Origin: Candidatus Hydrogenedentota bacterium
GTDB lineage: Bacteria; Hydrogenedentota; Hydrogenedentia; Hydrogenedentales; SLHB01
Assembly: GCA_029262095.1 (NCBI GenBank)
Contig: JAJDAB010000550.1
Location: 1 to 7,693, forward strand
Direction: 5' to 3'
DNA length: 7,693 nucleotides
Positions 1 to 6,207 of this stretch are shown here, piece after piece (the stretch's first letter is position 1; the number at the start of each line of letters is the position of its first letter). Under the pieces are notes generated by a model. The model ran no database searches. It saw nothing but the letters and a program-made list of their open reading frames with translations, and was not told the origin of the DNA. A program made the position numbers and the translations under genes.

Positions 1-729
1 ACCGGTAAACATAAATGCAAAGTGACGCTTGCCGATTCGGTACCCTCCGACGCGCAACTCGTTCTCGTGTGCGTAAAGGCCCACTCGACCACCAATCTGA
101 ACCTACCGAAGAACGTTCCTGTACTCACCATCCAAAACGGCCTAAATAATGTGGATACCATCGCGGACATGGTCGGCAACCCAAACGTTCTTGCGGGCGT
201 TACGACGGAAGCCGTCACGCTGCTGGAAGAGGGGCACATCCGGCACGTTTCAGATGGAGTTACCACCTTCGGCACGTGGACGGAGTGTTCGCCGGATGGC
301 GCGGAATCTGCGCTCAAAGCAGCTGGTTTCCAATGCGCCATAACGGATGCGCCGGGTCAAACTATATGGGAAAAGACGGCGATCAACGCCGGAATTAATC
401 CCCTCACGGCGTTACTCAATGTCCCCAACGGAAGACTTATTGAAGTCCGTGAATCGCGCGAATTGTTGCGCGATCTCGTCGTTGAAGCGGCGAAAGTCGC
501 CTCCATCGAAGGCTATCGATTCTCCCGAAGCCTCGTCGAAGCCGCAGAAGAAACCTGCGCGCAAACCGCGGACAACATTTCCTCAATGCTTCAAGACGTG
601 CGGGCGCAACGAAAAACCGAGATCGACGCAATCTCCGGTGAAATCGCCCGGAGGGCGGAATCGGCATCGCTCCCCGTTCCCCGCACTCGAGTCATTCTGC
701 AATTGGTGCGCGGCCTCGAATCACGTTGA
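1..729 (+). CDS. panE: 2-dehydropantoate 2-reductase (ketopantoate reductase), 5'-truncated
   Basis: This cytoplasmic enzyme reduces 2-dehydropantoate to pantoate with NADPH, in pantothenate and coenzyme A synthesis. The frame is open from base 1, so the start lies outside the window; the GTG at 22 is internal. About 242 residues are visible of a usual length near 300, and the N-terminal Rossmann GxGxxG is missing. Seen in order: the LVLVCVKAHST strand with the family's VKA motif, TIQNG, GVTTEAV with a following HV.DG stretch, and the C-terminal helical domain with IWEKTAINAGINPLTALL. In the family the Lys of that last motif (codon 373-375) is catalytic and the Asn residues bind substrate. 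SSMLQDVRAQRKTEID near the end matches the conserved SMLQDV.AGR.TEID signature. No key residue is missing from the visible part. The stop codon overlaps the start of the next gene. ApbA/PanE family membership is secure; the exact substrate is inferred from the family. Confidence 0.93.
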   Translation, partial: TGKHKCKVTLADSVPSDAQLVLVCVKAHSTTNLNLPKNVPVLTIQNGLNNVDTIADMVGNPNVLAGVTTEAVTLLEEGHIRHVSDGVTTFGTWTECSPDGAESALKAAGFQCAITDAPGQTIWEKTAINAGINPLTALLNVPNGRLIEVRESRELLRDLVVEAAKVASIEGYRFSRSLVEAAEETCAQTADNISSMLQDVRAQRKTEIDAISGEIARRAESASLPVPRTRVILQLVRGLESR

Positions 730-1436
730 ACATTCCCGGGGTCGAGTACCGCAGCCCCAAGGTGTTTACGTCTAAGCAACGACTCACCCTTGCGATTGCT
801 CCGCGCGTGTGCGCGATCGGCATTCGTGCAATCGGCCTCTCGCTCCGCACCGAAATGCGACACGCCGATCGCTTCCAGCGCGCGCTCGAATCCAACGGAC
901 ACGTCATTATCGCTTTCTGGCATGAAACCATCGCTATGGCGATATGGCGTTATCGGCGGACCGGTTATCACACCATGACCAGCTTTAGCTATGACGGGGA
1001 ACTTGCCGCGCGAGGCGTGCGACAATTTGGCTTGCGAGCCGTGCGCGGTTCGACCAGCGAGGGCGGCGGTAGCGCTTTGCGCGAACTTGAGAAAGCCATC
1101 GCGCACATCGAAGGCATTGGGATCACACCCGACGGACCACATGGACCACGGCGCGTCGCACAAGCGGGTGCAGCAATATTGGCGGCGCGCACGCAAACGC
1201 CCATCATCCCCCATGCTGTCGCAGCCGTACCGGCATGGCGCCTCCGATCGTGGGACCGATTCATGGTTCCAAAGCCGTTTTCAAAAGTCGTGCATGACTA
1301 CGGCAACCCGATTCTGCCGCCATCGGACGAATCCCGAGAAACGATCGAAGCCACGCGGGCTGAACTGGAGCGCGCACTGAATACCCTTCACGAAAATCTT
1401 GAAAATGAAATGGGACTAGACGTTTTTCAAGCATGA
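726..1436 (+). CDS. lysophospholipid acyltransferase family protein (DUF374 type)
   Basis: Predicted membrane-associated acyltransferase of the DUF374 group, related to the LpxL/PlsC-like enzymes that move acyl chains onto lipid or lipid A-type acceptors. At 236 residues it has the size usual for the family. A hydrophobic stretch at about residues 20-40 could be a membrane anchor. Then come IIAFWHE (His66, the likely catalytic base), SFSYDGELAAR (86-96), RGSTSEGG (107-114), TPDGPHGPR (134-142) and SWDRFMVPKPFSKV, all family hallmarks. The TTG start at 726 sits in a TTGA overlap with the panE stop, which suggests translational coupling. No clear Shine-Dalgarno is seen, and GTG at 762 is an alternative start that keeps every motif. 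The acyl donor and acceptor cannot be read from the sequence. Family assignment is strong, exact function open. Confidence 0.9.
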   Translation: MNIPGVEYRSPKVFTSKQRLTLAIAPRVCAIGIRAIGLSLRTEMRHADRFQRALESNGHVIIAFWHETIAMAIWRYRRTGYHTMTSFSYDGELAARGVRQFGLRAVRGSTSEGGGSALRELEKAIAHIEGIGITPDGPHGPRRVAQAGAAILAARTQTPIIPHAVAAVPAWRLRSWDRFMVPKPFSKVVHDYGNPILPPSDESRETIEATRAELERALNTLHENLENEMGLDVFQA

Positions 1437-1580
1437 TCCTGGTTTCAACCGCGACGTTCCAGGTTATTCGAAGTTCAATGTTGCGGCGTTTCCTCAGTTC
1501 CAGTAGAGTCAGAACTGCGCTTGGGGAGCCGCAGTACTGTTACACAGTTTGGCGAGCAAATGCCGTAGCGAAGGCTGGGC

Positions 1581-1584
1581 GGAG
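1581..1584 (+). promoter_or_regulatory. ribosome binding site GGAG selecting the TTG start at 1590
   Basis: GGAG is followed by five bases and then TTG at 1590. The other possible start, GTG at 1584, overlaps this GGAG and has no Shine-Dalgarno of its own, so TTG 1590 is preferred. Confidence 0.5.
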
Positions 1585-1589
1585 TGCCA

Positions 1590-2726
1590 TTGAAAATACT
1601 GGGCCGCATTTCGGCTTTAATCAAGCCAGGTGGAAAGTCTCGTGCCACAGATCCGCCTCCGTCCGCGCATTTCTATGAAGAAGATCGTGCATTTGAAGAT
1701 CAGATTTGGCCGTTGTTGCGCGTCGTAATTGCCACGCGCGAAGAAGAGTCGCCCGATGTAAAAAGTGCCGGTGATGAGTTACGCGAATTGGCGCGCAATC
1801 AGGGGTACTTGGCAACTGCGGCGCAGGTTCGACTGCAACTGCGATCACTCCACGGCCCCGAAGCGGCGAAGGATGGTTTCATCGTCAATCGTGGTTATGT
1901 GATCGCGGCCGATCTCATCTTTCATCACATTCTCGAAGAAATCGATGCCATCAGGTATGAGGACAAGAAAGTCGGCCCGAACGGTTTTCGGCTGACGTGC
2001 AACGATCTCGTCGACTGTCTCATGATGACGAAGCACGTACGTCGAAGCGTGGAAATCCCCATTCTGGCCGTTGACAAACTGCTCGTTCAGGCTGTCGATG
2101 ATCGCGATAACCGTGAACTTTACACGCAACTAGCGCATCAGGCATTGGAATCATCCTCCGAAATGCTCTTTCAACGTTACGAGCAGGAGCAGGGACAGAT
2201 AGACGAGGAGCGCCAGATGGAAGAAGAGCGCGCCGAAACCGGAGAGGCCTACGAACAGCGCTACATCGAAACACACATCGATGCCCCACTCGTGCTGTAC
2301 GTCCGCCAATTCAAGGACGACCTATTCGGACTGCAAACCGAGTTGTCCGCATGCGATGCGGAGAGTCCAATGACGGAATCGGAAGTTCGGGAAAAAGCTG
2401 ATCCCGATGCGACACAAGCTCACTACGACTTCTTGCAAACCATGCTCGGTATCTCGCAGCGAACGGCATACAACGGTTTTTCCGCCTGGATGATGGAGCG
2501 GGCGGGAACGTTTTTACTCAATATGGACCCGACGAAGAGCCAAGAATTCTTTCGCGCAGCAGCCGAGTCGTATGCCCGGCAAGGCGAACACGAGGCGAAG
2601 GTATCCCTCAACAAGCTGGCGCTAATCCGCTTCGAAAAAGCGCACAAACTGTACCTGCACGTTGGTGAGACCGAAAGAGCGGGACTCGCGGCGGCGCAAC
2701 TTACGAAGGTCAAGCAACACGCTTAA
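1590..2726 (+). CDS. hypothetical acidic alpha-helical protein, possibly TPR-like at the C-terminus
   Basis: I do not recognise a named family. The product is 378 residues from TTG 1590 (380 from GTG 1584). It has no signal peptide and no membrane segment, so it is probably cytoplasmic. The first 20 residues are basic. Residues of about 30-190 look all-helical, with many Glu and Arg and a possible conserved-looking centre (DGFIVNRGYVIAADLIFHHI, then a region with two Cys). Residues near 195-230 form a highly charged Glu/Gln/Arg stretch (EQEQGQIDEER...EEERAE), likely a long helix or coiled coil. The last 65 residues (SQEFFRAAAESYARQGEHEA onward) have the Ala/Tyr/Gly spacing of tetratricopeptide helices. 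It follows the acyltransferase after about 150 bp and meets rlmN tail to tail. Composition matches its neighbours, so it looks native. Coding status is confident; function is unknown. Confidence 0.8.
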   Translation: MKILGRISALIKPGGKSRATDPPPSAHFYEEDRAFEDQIWPLLRVVIATREEESPDVKSAGDELRELARNQGYLATAAQVRLQLRSLHGPEAAKDGFIVNRGYVIAADLIFHHILEEIDAIRYEDKKVGPNGFRLTCNDLVDCLMMTKHVRRSVEIPILAVDKLLVQAVDDRDNRELYTQLAHQALESSSEMLFQRYEQEQGQIDEERQMEEERAETGEAYEQRYIETHIDAPLVLYVRQFKDDLFGLQTELSACDAESPMTESEVREKADPDATQAHYDFLQTMLGISQRTAYNGFSAWMMERAGTFLLNMDPTKSQEFFRAAAESYARQGEHEAKVSLNKLALIRFEKAHKLYLHVGETERAGLAAAQLTKVKQHA

Positions 2727-3796
2727 CCCGAAACGATCTCCGTTCGCCTCCGCAACTGGCCACACGCCGCATCGATATCCTGCCCGCGCTCTTTGCGCAA
2801 TGTACACGCAACGCTCCGATCGATGAGCGCATCCCGAAATGCGATGCACCGTTCGCGCGAAGGCGACTGATACCCCAGTCCACTAACCGGATTGTAGGGA
2901 ATGAGATTCACGCTCGCTTTCGTGCCGCGAATAAGGCGCACCAATTCCCGTGCATCTTGCTCACGATCATTCACACCGTTGAGCAATGCCCATTCAAACG
3001 TGAGCTGACGTCCCGTCTCAGCCCCATACGCGTGAACCGCGGCCATGAGATCCTTCAACGGGTACTTTCTATTGAGCGGTACAAGCTCCGAGCGCAGTTC
3101 GTCGTTCGCCGCGTGTAGCGAGACGCTCAAGCGCACTTGCCAGTTTTCTCGCGTGAACCGCTTTATCCCATCGACTTCGCCCGCGGTGGAAACCGTAATT
3201 TTGCGTGCACCAATTCCGATCCCCTCCGCTTCCATTAACAGGCGGACCGCCTTCAACGTAGCATCATAGTTTCGGAATGGCTCCCCCATACCCATGAAAA
3301 CAATATTCGGCGTGCGATCTCCGAAATCTTCCTCGCTCATCAGGTAAAGTGCCTGGTCGACGATCTCCGAAGGATTGAGATTTCGTTTATACCCATGAAG
3401 TCCCGTGGCACAGAACGAACACTTCACCGCGCACCCGACCTGCGTGGACAGGCACAACGTTGCGCGATCCTTCTCGCGAATGAGGACCGATTCCACCGTC
3501 TCACCGTCCGCTAAGCGCAACAATACTTTCCGAGTTCCCCGTGATCGCGAGCTGCGCTGTGTCACGGTGGGCTCGGCGTCGCACACGCGGAATTCTGCGG
3601 CTAACCTCGTGCGTAAATCCAGCGCCAGATCCGTCATTTGGGTGAAATCGAATACGCGTTTCTTGTGAATCCACCGGAAGATCTGGCGGCCTTGGAATGG
3701 CTTGATCCCGAGCCGATCAGAAATTTCTTGTGGGTCCGAACCGCTTAAGGCCGATTTCCGAGAGTCGTTCGTCGTCAATGGTGAAGTACTCTTCAT
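2723..3796 (-). CDS. rlmN: 23S rRNA (adenine2503-C2)-methyltransferase RlmN, radical SAM
   Basis: This cytoplasmic radical SAM enzyme methylates C2 of A2503 in 23S rRNA and, in well-studied members, of A37 in some tRNAs. At 357 residues its length is normal. Residues 28-70 form the N-terminal helical domain (KPFQGRQIFRWIHKKR, FTQMTDL). The 4Fe-4S motif is Cys122-x3-Cys126-x2-Cys129 in VGCAVKCSFCATG, followed by YKRNL. MGMGEPFRNYD is the SAM-binding GEP motif. Cys115 and Cys345 (in DIDAACGQL) match the two mechanistic Cys residues known in E. coli RlmN (118 and 355). CTLRKERGQDIDAACGQL is typical RlmN and argues against the Cfr resistance paralogue, although the two are close relatives. The ATG at 3796 lies 80 bases inside the upstream lipoprotein gene with no clear Shine-Dalgarno; TTG at 3778 is an alternative. 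Its stop shares TTAA with the convergent gene. Confidence 0.96.
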   Translation of the reverse strand: MKSTSPLTTNDSRKSALSGSDPQEISDRLGIKPFQGRQIFRWIHKKRVFDFTQMTDLALDLRTRLAAEFRVCDAEPTVTQRSSRSRGTRKVLLRLADGETVESVLIREKDRATLCLSTQVGCAVKCSFCATGLHGYKRNLNPSEIVDQALYLMSEEDFGDRTPNIVFMGMGEPFRNYDATLKAVRLLMEAEGIGIGARKITVSTAGEVDGIKRFTRENWQVRLSVSLHAANDELRSELVPLNRKYPLKDLMAAVHAYGAETGRQLTFEWALLNGVNDREQDARELVRLIRGTKASVNLIPYNPVSGLGYQSPSRERCIAFRDALIDRSVACTLRKERGQDIDAACGQLRRRTEIVSG

Positions 3797-4646
3797 CGAT
3801 GTCCGCGTTGTGCCGAATGTTCTTCATGCGGAATTCCATAGTCGTTTCGTATTCCGGAAAGTTGGCAACAACACGAGTGGGGAAACGAATTCCGTCCTTA
3901 CTATTGTGGTCGCCGTTCTCTGTCGATGCAACCACGCGACCATCTTCAATACGATCGTTTCGAATGACCACCCAGGCGGGGCCTTCCACGGTGACTTCGC
4001 GCGATATGGTGCGCGACTCGCGATAGAGGAATGTCAGGCGAGTATTCTCCGAGTCATAGCGTAGGAATTCACAACGCCTGGCCCTGACTGTCCCCCAATT
4101 AATGGGAAAGAACATTTCCCGTGCGATTTCGATCGGCGGCACATCAAAGGGAACCGGCTCAACATCCACGCCATTAATTCGACCGTAGTATTCACGAAGA
4201 ACGGGGAACTCGATCAGATACTGGTTGCCTATGGATACCATTCTTAACGCCACGGCGCCAATTACCAATCGTCCTTCGACGAAAAGGTCGGCCGGCCGTC
4301 GAAACATCACGCTTCCCGTTCGAAACCGTTGCACGGCTTCGAGTTGCGAAGATTTGATGATGGACGATCCACCGGCCCGAAAGCTCGTGATCTTGGCGTC
4401 ATTCTGGGCTAGACTGGCAAGCACGTCAGCAAGTTCCGGCGCACCCACAGGAGGATTCACTTGCTCGACCGGATCCCCCATCCCCGCGCATCCGGCCCCC
4501 AATATCGTGGTCAGAATCGCGAGCAATCCAGACGAAAGTCCAGCGAATTGCCTCCACCGCCGCGATTTTGCTAAACTTCCGCGCTGCGTCCGGCGCGTCT
4601 TTGCCCCAACGGGGTGACCGGCGTGGGACAGCGAAATACGTTGCAT
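3717..4646 (-). CDS. predicted envelope lipoprotein, LolA/LolB-like appearance
   Basis: Product of 309 residues from ATG 4646. A long basic N-region (ending KSRRWRQF) leads to a hydrophobic segment, GLSSGLLAILTTILGAGC, with Cys53 as the probable lipidation site. The box reads L-G-A-G-C, so position -3 is Gly rather than the usual Leu, an imperfect lipobox. The mature part is rich in beta-type alternation: SFRAGGSSIIKSS, FRTGSVMFRRPADLFVEGRL, YLIEFPVLREYYGR, then PTRVVANFPEYETTMEFRMKNIRHN and DIDEEYFTI. This pattern recalls LolA/LolB/DUF4292-type lipid-binding folds, which is inference from layout only. The open frame runs up to 4856, but that would cover most of rpmB; ATG 4673 is a second alternative start. 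No Shine-Dalgarno is evident. The gene continues into rlmN with an 80-base overlap, so the two are probably co-transcribed. The gene is real; its function is uncertain. Confidence 0.75.
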   Translation of the reverse strand: MQRISLSHAGHPVGAKTRRTQRGSLAKSRRWRQFAGLSSGLLAILTTILGAGCAGMGDPVEQVNPPVGAPELADVLASLAQNDAKITSFRAGGSSIIKSSQLEAVQRFRTGSVMFRRPADLFVEGRLVIGAVALRMVSIGNQYLIEFPVLREYYGRINGVDVEPVPFDVPPIEIAREMFFPINWGTVRARRCEFLRYDSENTRLTFLYRESRTISREVTVEGPAWVVIRNDRIEDGRVVASTENGDHNSKDGIRFPTRVVANFPEYETTMEFRMKNIRHNADIDEEYFTIDDERLSEIGLKRFGPTRNF

Positions 4647-4656
4647 CAATTTTGGT

Positions 4657-4661
4657 AGGAG
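4657..4661 (+). promoter_or_regulatory. ribosome binding site of rpmB (AGGAG)
   Basis: AGGAG lies ten bases before the ATG at 4672. It is the best Shine-Dalgarno match seen in the window and fits a highly translated ribosomal gene. It falls in the 25-bp gap between the divergent starts. Confidence 0.65.
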
Positions 4662-4671
4662 TAAATTTGTC

Positions 4672-4938
4672 ATGGCACGCGTGTGTGAATATAGCGGTAA
4701 ACGGCCTCGAATGGGTAAACGCGTCGTTCGCCGCGGTAAAGCGAAGAAGACCGGCGGTATCGGGCAGAACATAACGGGTATCTCGAAGCGCCGTTGGAAA
4801 CCCAATCTACAAACGATCCGCATTGTGGACGAGAACGGCACGGTCCGCAAGGTCAAAGTTTGCGTGCGTTACATCAAGGCCGGCAAATTCAAGAAAGCCG
4901 CCAGCGTACGTCGCCATCGACCCGCACCAGCGGAATAA
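4672..4938 (+). CDS. rpmB: 50S ribosomal protein L28
   Basis: Ribosomal protein of the large subunit, 88 residues, very basic, no signal peptide. It begins MARVCEYSGKRPRMGK, the L28 start (C..(C/T)GK.P..G), and continues with RRGKAKKTGG, ITGISKRRWKPNLQTIRI and NGTVRKVKVCVRYIKAGK, all typical of bacterial L28. The extra stretch between the GK.P motif and KPNLQ resembles planctomycete-type L28 rather than the short proteobacterial form. Many L28 proteins carry two CxxC pairs that bind zinc. Here the first Cys of each pair remains (Cys5, Cys64), but the partners are Ser8 and Tyr67, so zinc binding is doubtful. The ATG at 4672 has a clear AGGAG. No rpmG or other ribosomal gene is adjacent, so it stands alone, and its promoter must lie within the divergent lipoprotein gene. 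Confidence 0.95.
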   Translation: MARVCEYSGKRPRMGKRVVRRGKAKKTGGIGQNITGISKRRWKPNLQTIRIVDENGTVRKVKVCVRYIKAGKFKKAASVRRHRPAPAE

Positions 4939-4947
4939 CACTTCACG

Positions 4948-4989
4948 AATAAAGTCACCGCCGCGATGCGACTAGAACTCGGCGGTGAC
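4948..4989 (-). terminator. probable intrinsic terminator of the minus-strand three-gene unit
   Basis: GTCACCGCCG (4954-4963) and CGGCGGTGAC (4980-4989) form a perfect 10-bp GC-rich stem with a 16-base loop. Read on the minus strand, the stem is followed at once by TTTATT (4953-4948), a short U-rich tract. On the plus strand only ACACTCTTG follows, so termination of rpmB here is less likely, though a bidirectional role is possible. The stop codon of the 4972-6180 gene lies inside the loop. Confidence 0.6.
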
Positions 4990-6180
4990 ACTCTTGCCGA
5001 ACACTCGCTTGATTCTTAGCGAAGCGCCGTCCTCCAATAATCGCACCAGTTCGTTCATCTCGCCACTGTAGTCAAGACGAAGGCGAACTAAGCCTTCTTC
5101 CATTCCGACAATTTCTACAGCATCGACGTTCGCCTGATTCGCCAACCACTTGATGACATCATCTCGCAGCCCGTCCTTTGGATGGCCGATTACCAACAAC
5201 TTAACGGCATCATCGTCCGGACTAAACAGGACCGCCATGATGACGCCGCTCGCCAACGACACGGAAAGTTTTTCGCAGGCGTCCTCCACCGCCATGGGGC
5301 CGCCGACCGTTGGCTCCCGGCTTTCCACCACGCCGGTCGCATGTAGTTCCTCAGCAATTGCGTCATCACTCGCTCGCACAATCCGAATTGCAACACTCCC
5401 TCTATTTCGAAATAAGTTGGTTACGCGCGAGTCTTCCGCAACTGAAACCGTAGCGCGCCCAACGATCACGATGTCCGCGAATAGGGACCGAGCGGCTTCG
5501 GCTGAAAGAGATTCCGCGCCTCCGACACATGCCAACAGTTCCTCTGCGGTCAGCGCTTTGCGAACCCTCTCGGGATCGATCACCGTGATACCCGCATTGC
5601 GAAGGATTTTTCGCAATTTTTTCTCGGCCACACCGGACTCCGCCATCGCGCGCACGTCGTCGTTTCCAAAGTCATCATGCATAATTACGAGGGCCGTCGG
5701 CTTACGATCGAGGCTGGGCAAAATGTATTTAGCGATGTCGGAGCGCAAATTCGACAGTAGTAGTTCCGCTTTTATTTCGACGTGGGTCGATTCTTGATTC
5801 GGCTCATGACGGAGCAGACGCACATCGCGAAAGTAGGTTTCGCCCCGGTCGAGAATGGGAGCGAGCTTTGCGAGGTCCGTGGATCCGCTCCAGAACTCCA
5901 GATGGTTTAGGAGCAATCGATTTCGGGCGTTGACCATCGCATTTCTTCGGGCTTCGCGACCGAGCCCAGGTGCGTCGCCGCCACCCTCAACTTGAAGCGA
6001 ACGCTGCGAATCCGCAGCGGAAGCATCCAGGAAATTTGAGCTAAGGCATGCGGCGATCAGACCAAGCAGCCAGAGTCGCGACCAATCGGAATGGGATGTT
6101 AACGAAAACCGAAGACCGGCACAGGGACGGACAACCGAATAATGCATGGGCCCATTGCCTCTACTGCTGAATCGACTCAT
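4972..6180 (-). CDS. exported protein with FlgT/LPP20-like N-terminal domain and CsgG-like centre
   Basis: Product of 402 residues from ATG 6180, with AAAGG four bases before it; ATG 6147 (residue 12) is an alternative with a weaker GAGG. A hydrophobic segment at about 34-48 (SRLWLLGLIAACLSS) is an export signal. IAAC at 42-45 fits a lipobox (Cys45), while ASA/A at 55-56 fits an ordinary signal peptidase site; I cannot decide between them. Residues 65-150 (GREARRNAMVNARNRLLLNH..., then SNLRSDI) have the pattern of FlgT N-terminal or LPP20 domains: a helix rich in Ala/Arg followed by strands ending in a Val/Ile-rich sheet. Residues 160-320 (ALVIMHDDF, ADIVIVGRATV, GSVAIRIVRASDDAI) resemble CsgG/TolB-like periplasmic domains. 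Residues 325-400 look like a small beta-alpha-beta domain. No flagellar gene is nearby. Domain names are inference from pattern. Confidence 0.75.
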   Translation of the reverse strand: MSRFSSRGNGPMHYSVVRPCAGLRFSLTSHSDWSRLWLLGLIAACLSSNFLDASAADSQRSLQVEGGGDAPGLGREARRNAMVNARNRLLLNHLEFWSGSTDLAKLAPILDRGETYFRDVRLLRHEPNQESTHVEIKAELLLSNLRSDIAKYILPSLDRKPTALVIMHDDFGNDDVRAMAESGVAEKKLRKILRNAGITVIDPERVRKALTAEELLACVGGAESLSAEAARSLFADIVIVGRATVSVAEDSRVTNLFRNRGSVAIRIVRASDDAIAEELHATGVVESREPTVGGPMAVEDACEKLSVSLASGVIMAVLFSPDDDAVKLLVIGHPKDGLRDDVIKWLANQANVDAVEIVGMEEGLVRLRLDYSGEMNELVRLLEDGASLRIKRVFGKSVTAEF

Positions 6181-6207
6181 ATGGCCTTTACTATCCGGCC
6201 GATATCG

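Noticed and set aside
591..1214. Long minus-strand open frame of 207 codons opposite panE and the acyltransferase.
   Set aside because: Mirror frame of two well-identified genes, with Arg/Cys-rich low-quality protein and no recognisable motif.
1495..1517. Small inverted repeat CAGTTC / GAACTG with an 11-base loop in the gap before the unknown gene, and the nearby palindrome CAGTACTG (1532-1539).
   Set aside because: A 6-bp stem with no T-tract is expected by chance at this frequency; no terminator, operator or promoter could be supported in the gap of about 150 bp.
1433..1678. Plus-strand open frame of 81 codons that begins in an ATGA overlap with the acyltransferase stop.
   Set aside because: It overlaps the next, much longer gene by about 90 bases, has no family pattern and an uneven composition; the ATGA overlap alone is not enough.
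2723..3796. Possibility that the radical SAM gene is Cfr, the antibiotic-resistance methylase.
   Set aside because: The C-terminal RKERGQDIDAACGQL and overall layout are those of housekeeping RlmN, and there is no mobile or resistance context.
4647..4856. Longer version of the lipoprotein gene starting at 4856 on the minus strand.
   Set aside because: The extra codons run antisense through most of rpmB and would put about 120 residues before the signal segment; ATG 4646 gives a sensible exported protein.
5150..5797. Plus-strand open frame of 215 codons opposite the exported-protein gene.
   Set aside because: Ser/Thr/Arg-rich antisense shadow of a gene with a clear signal peptide and domain pattern; no start signal or motif.
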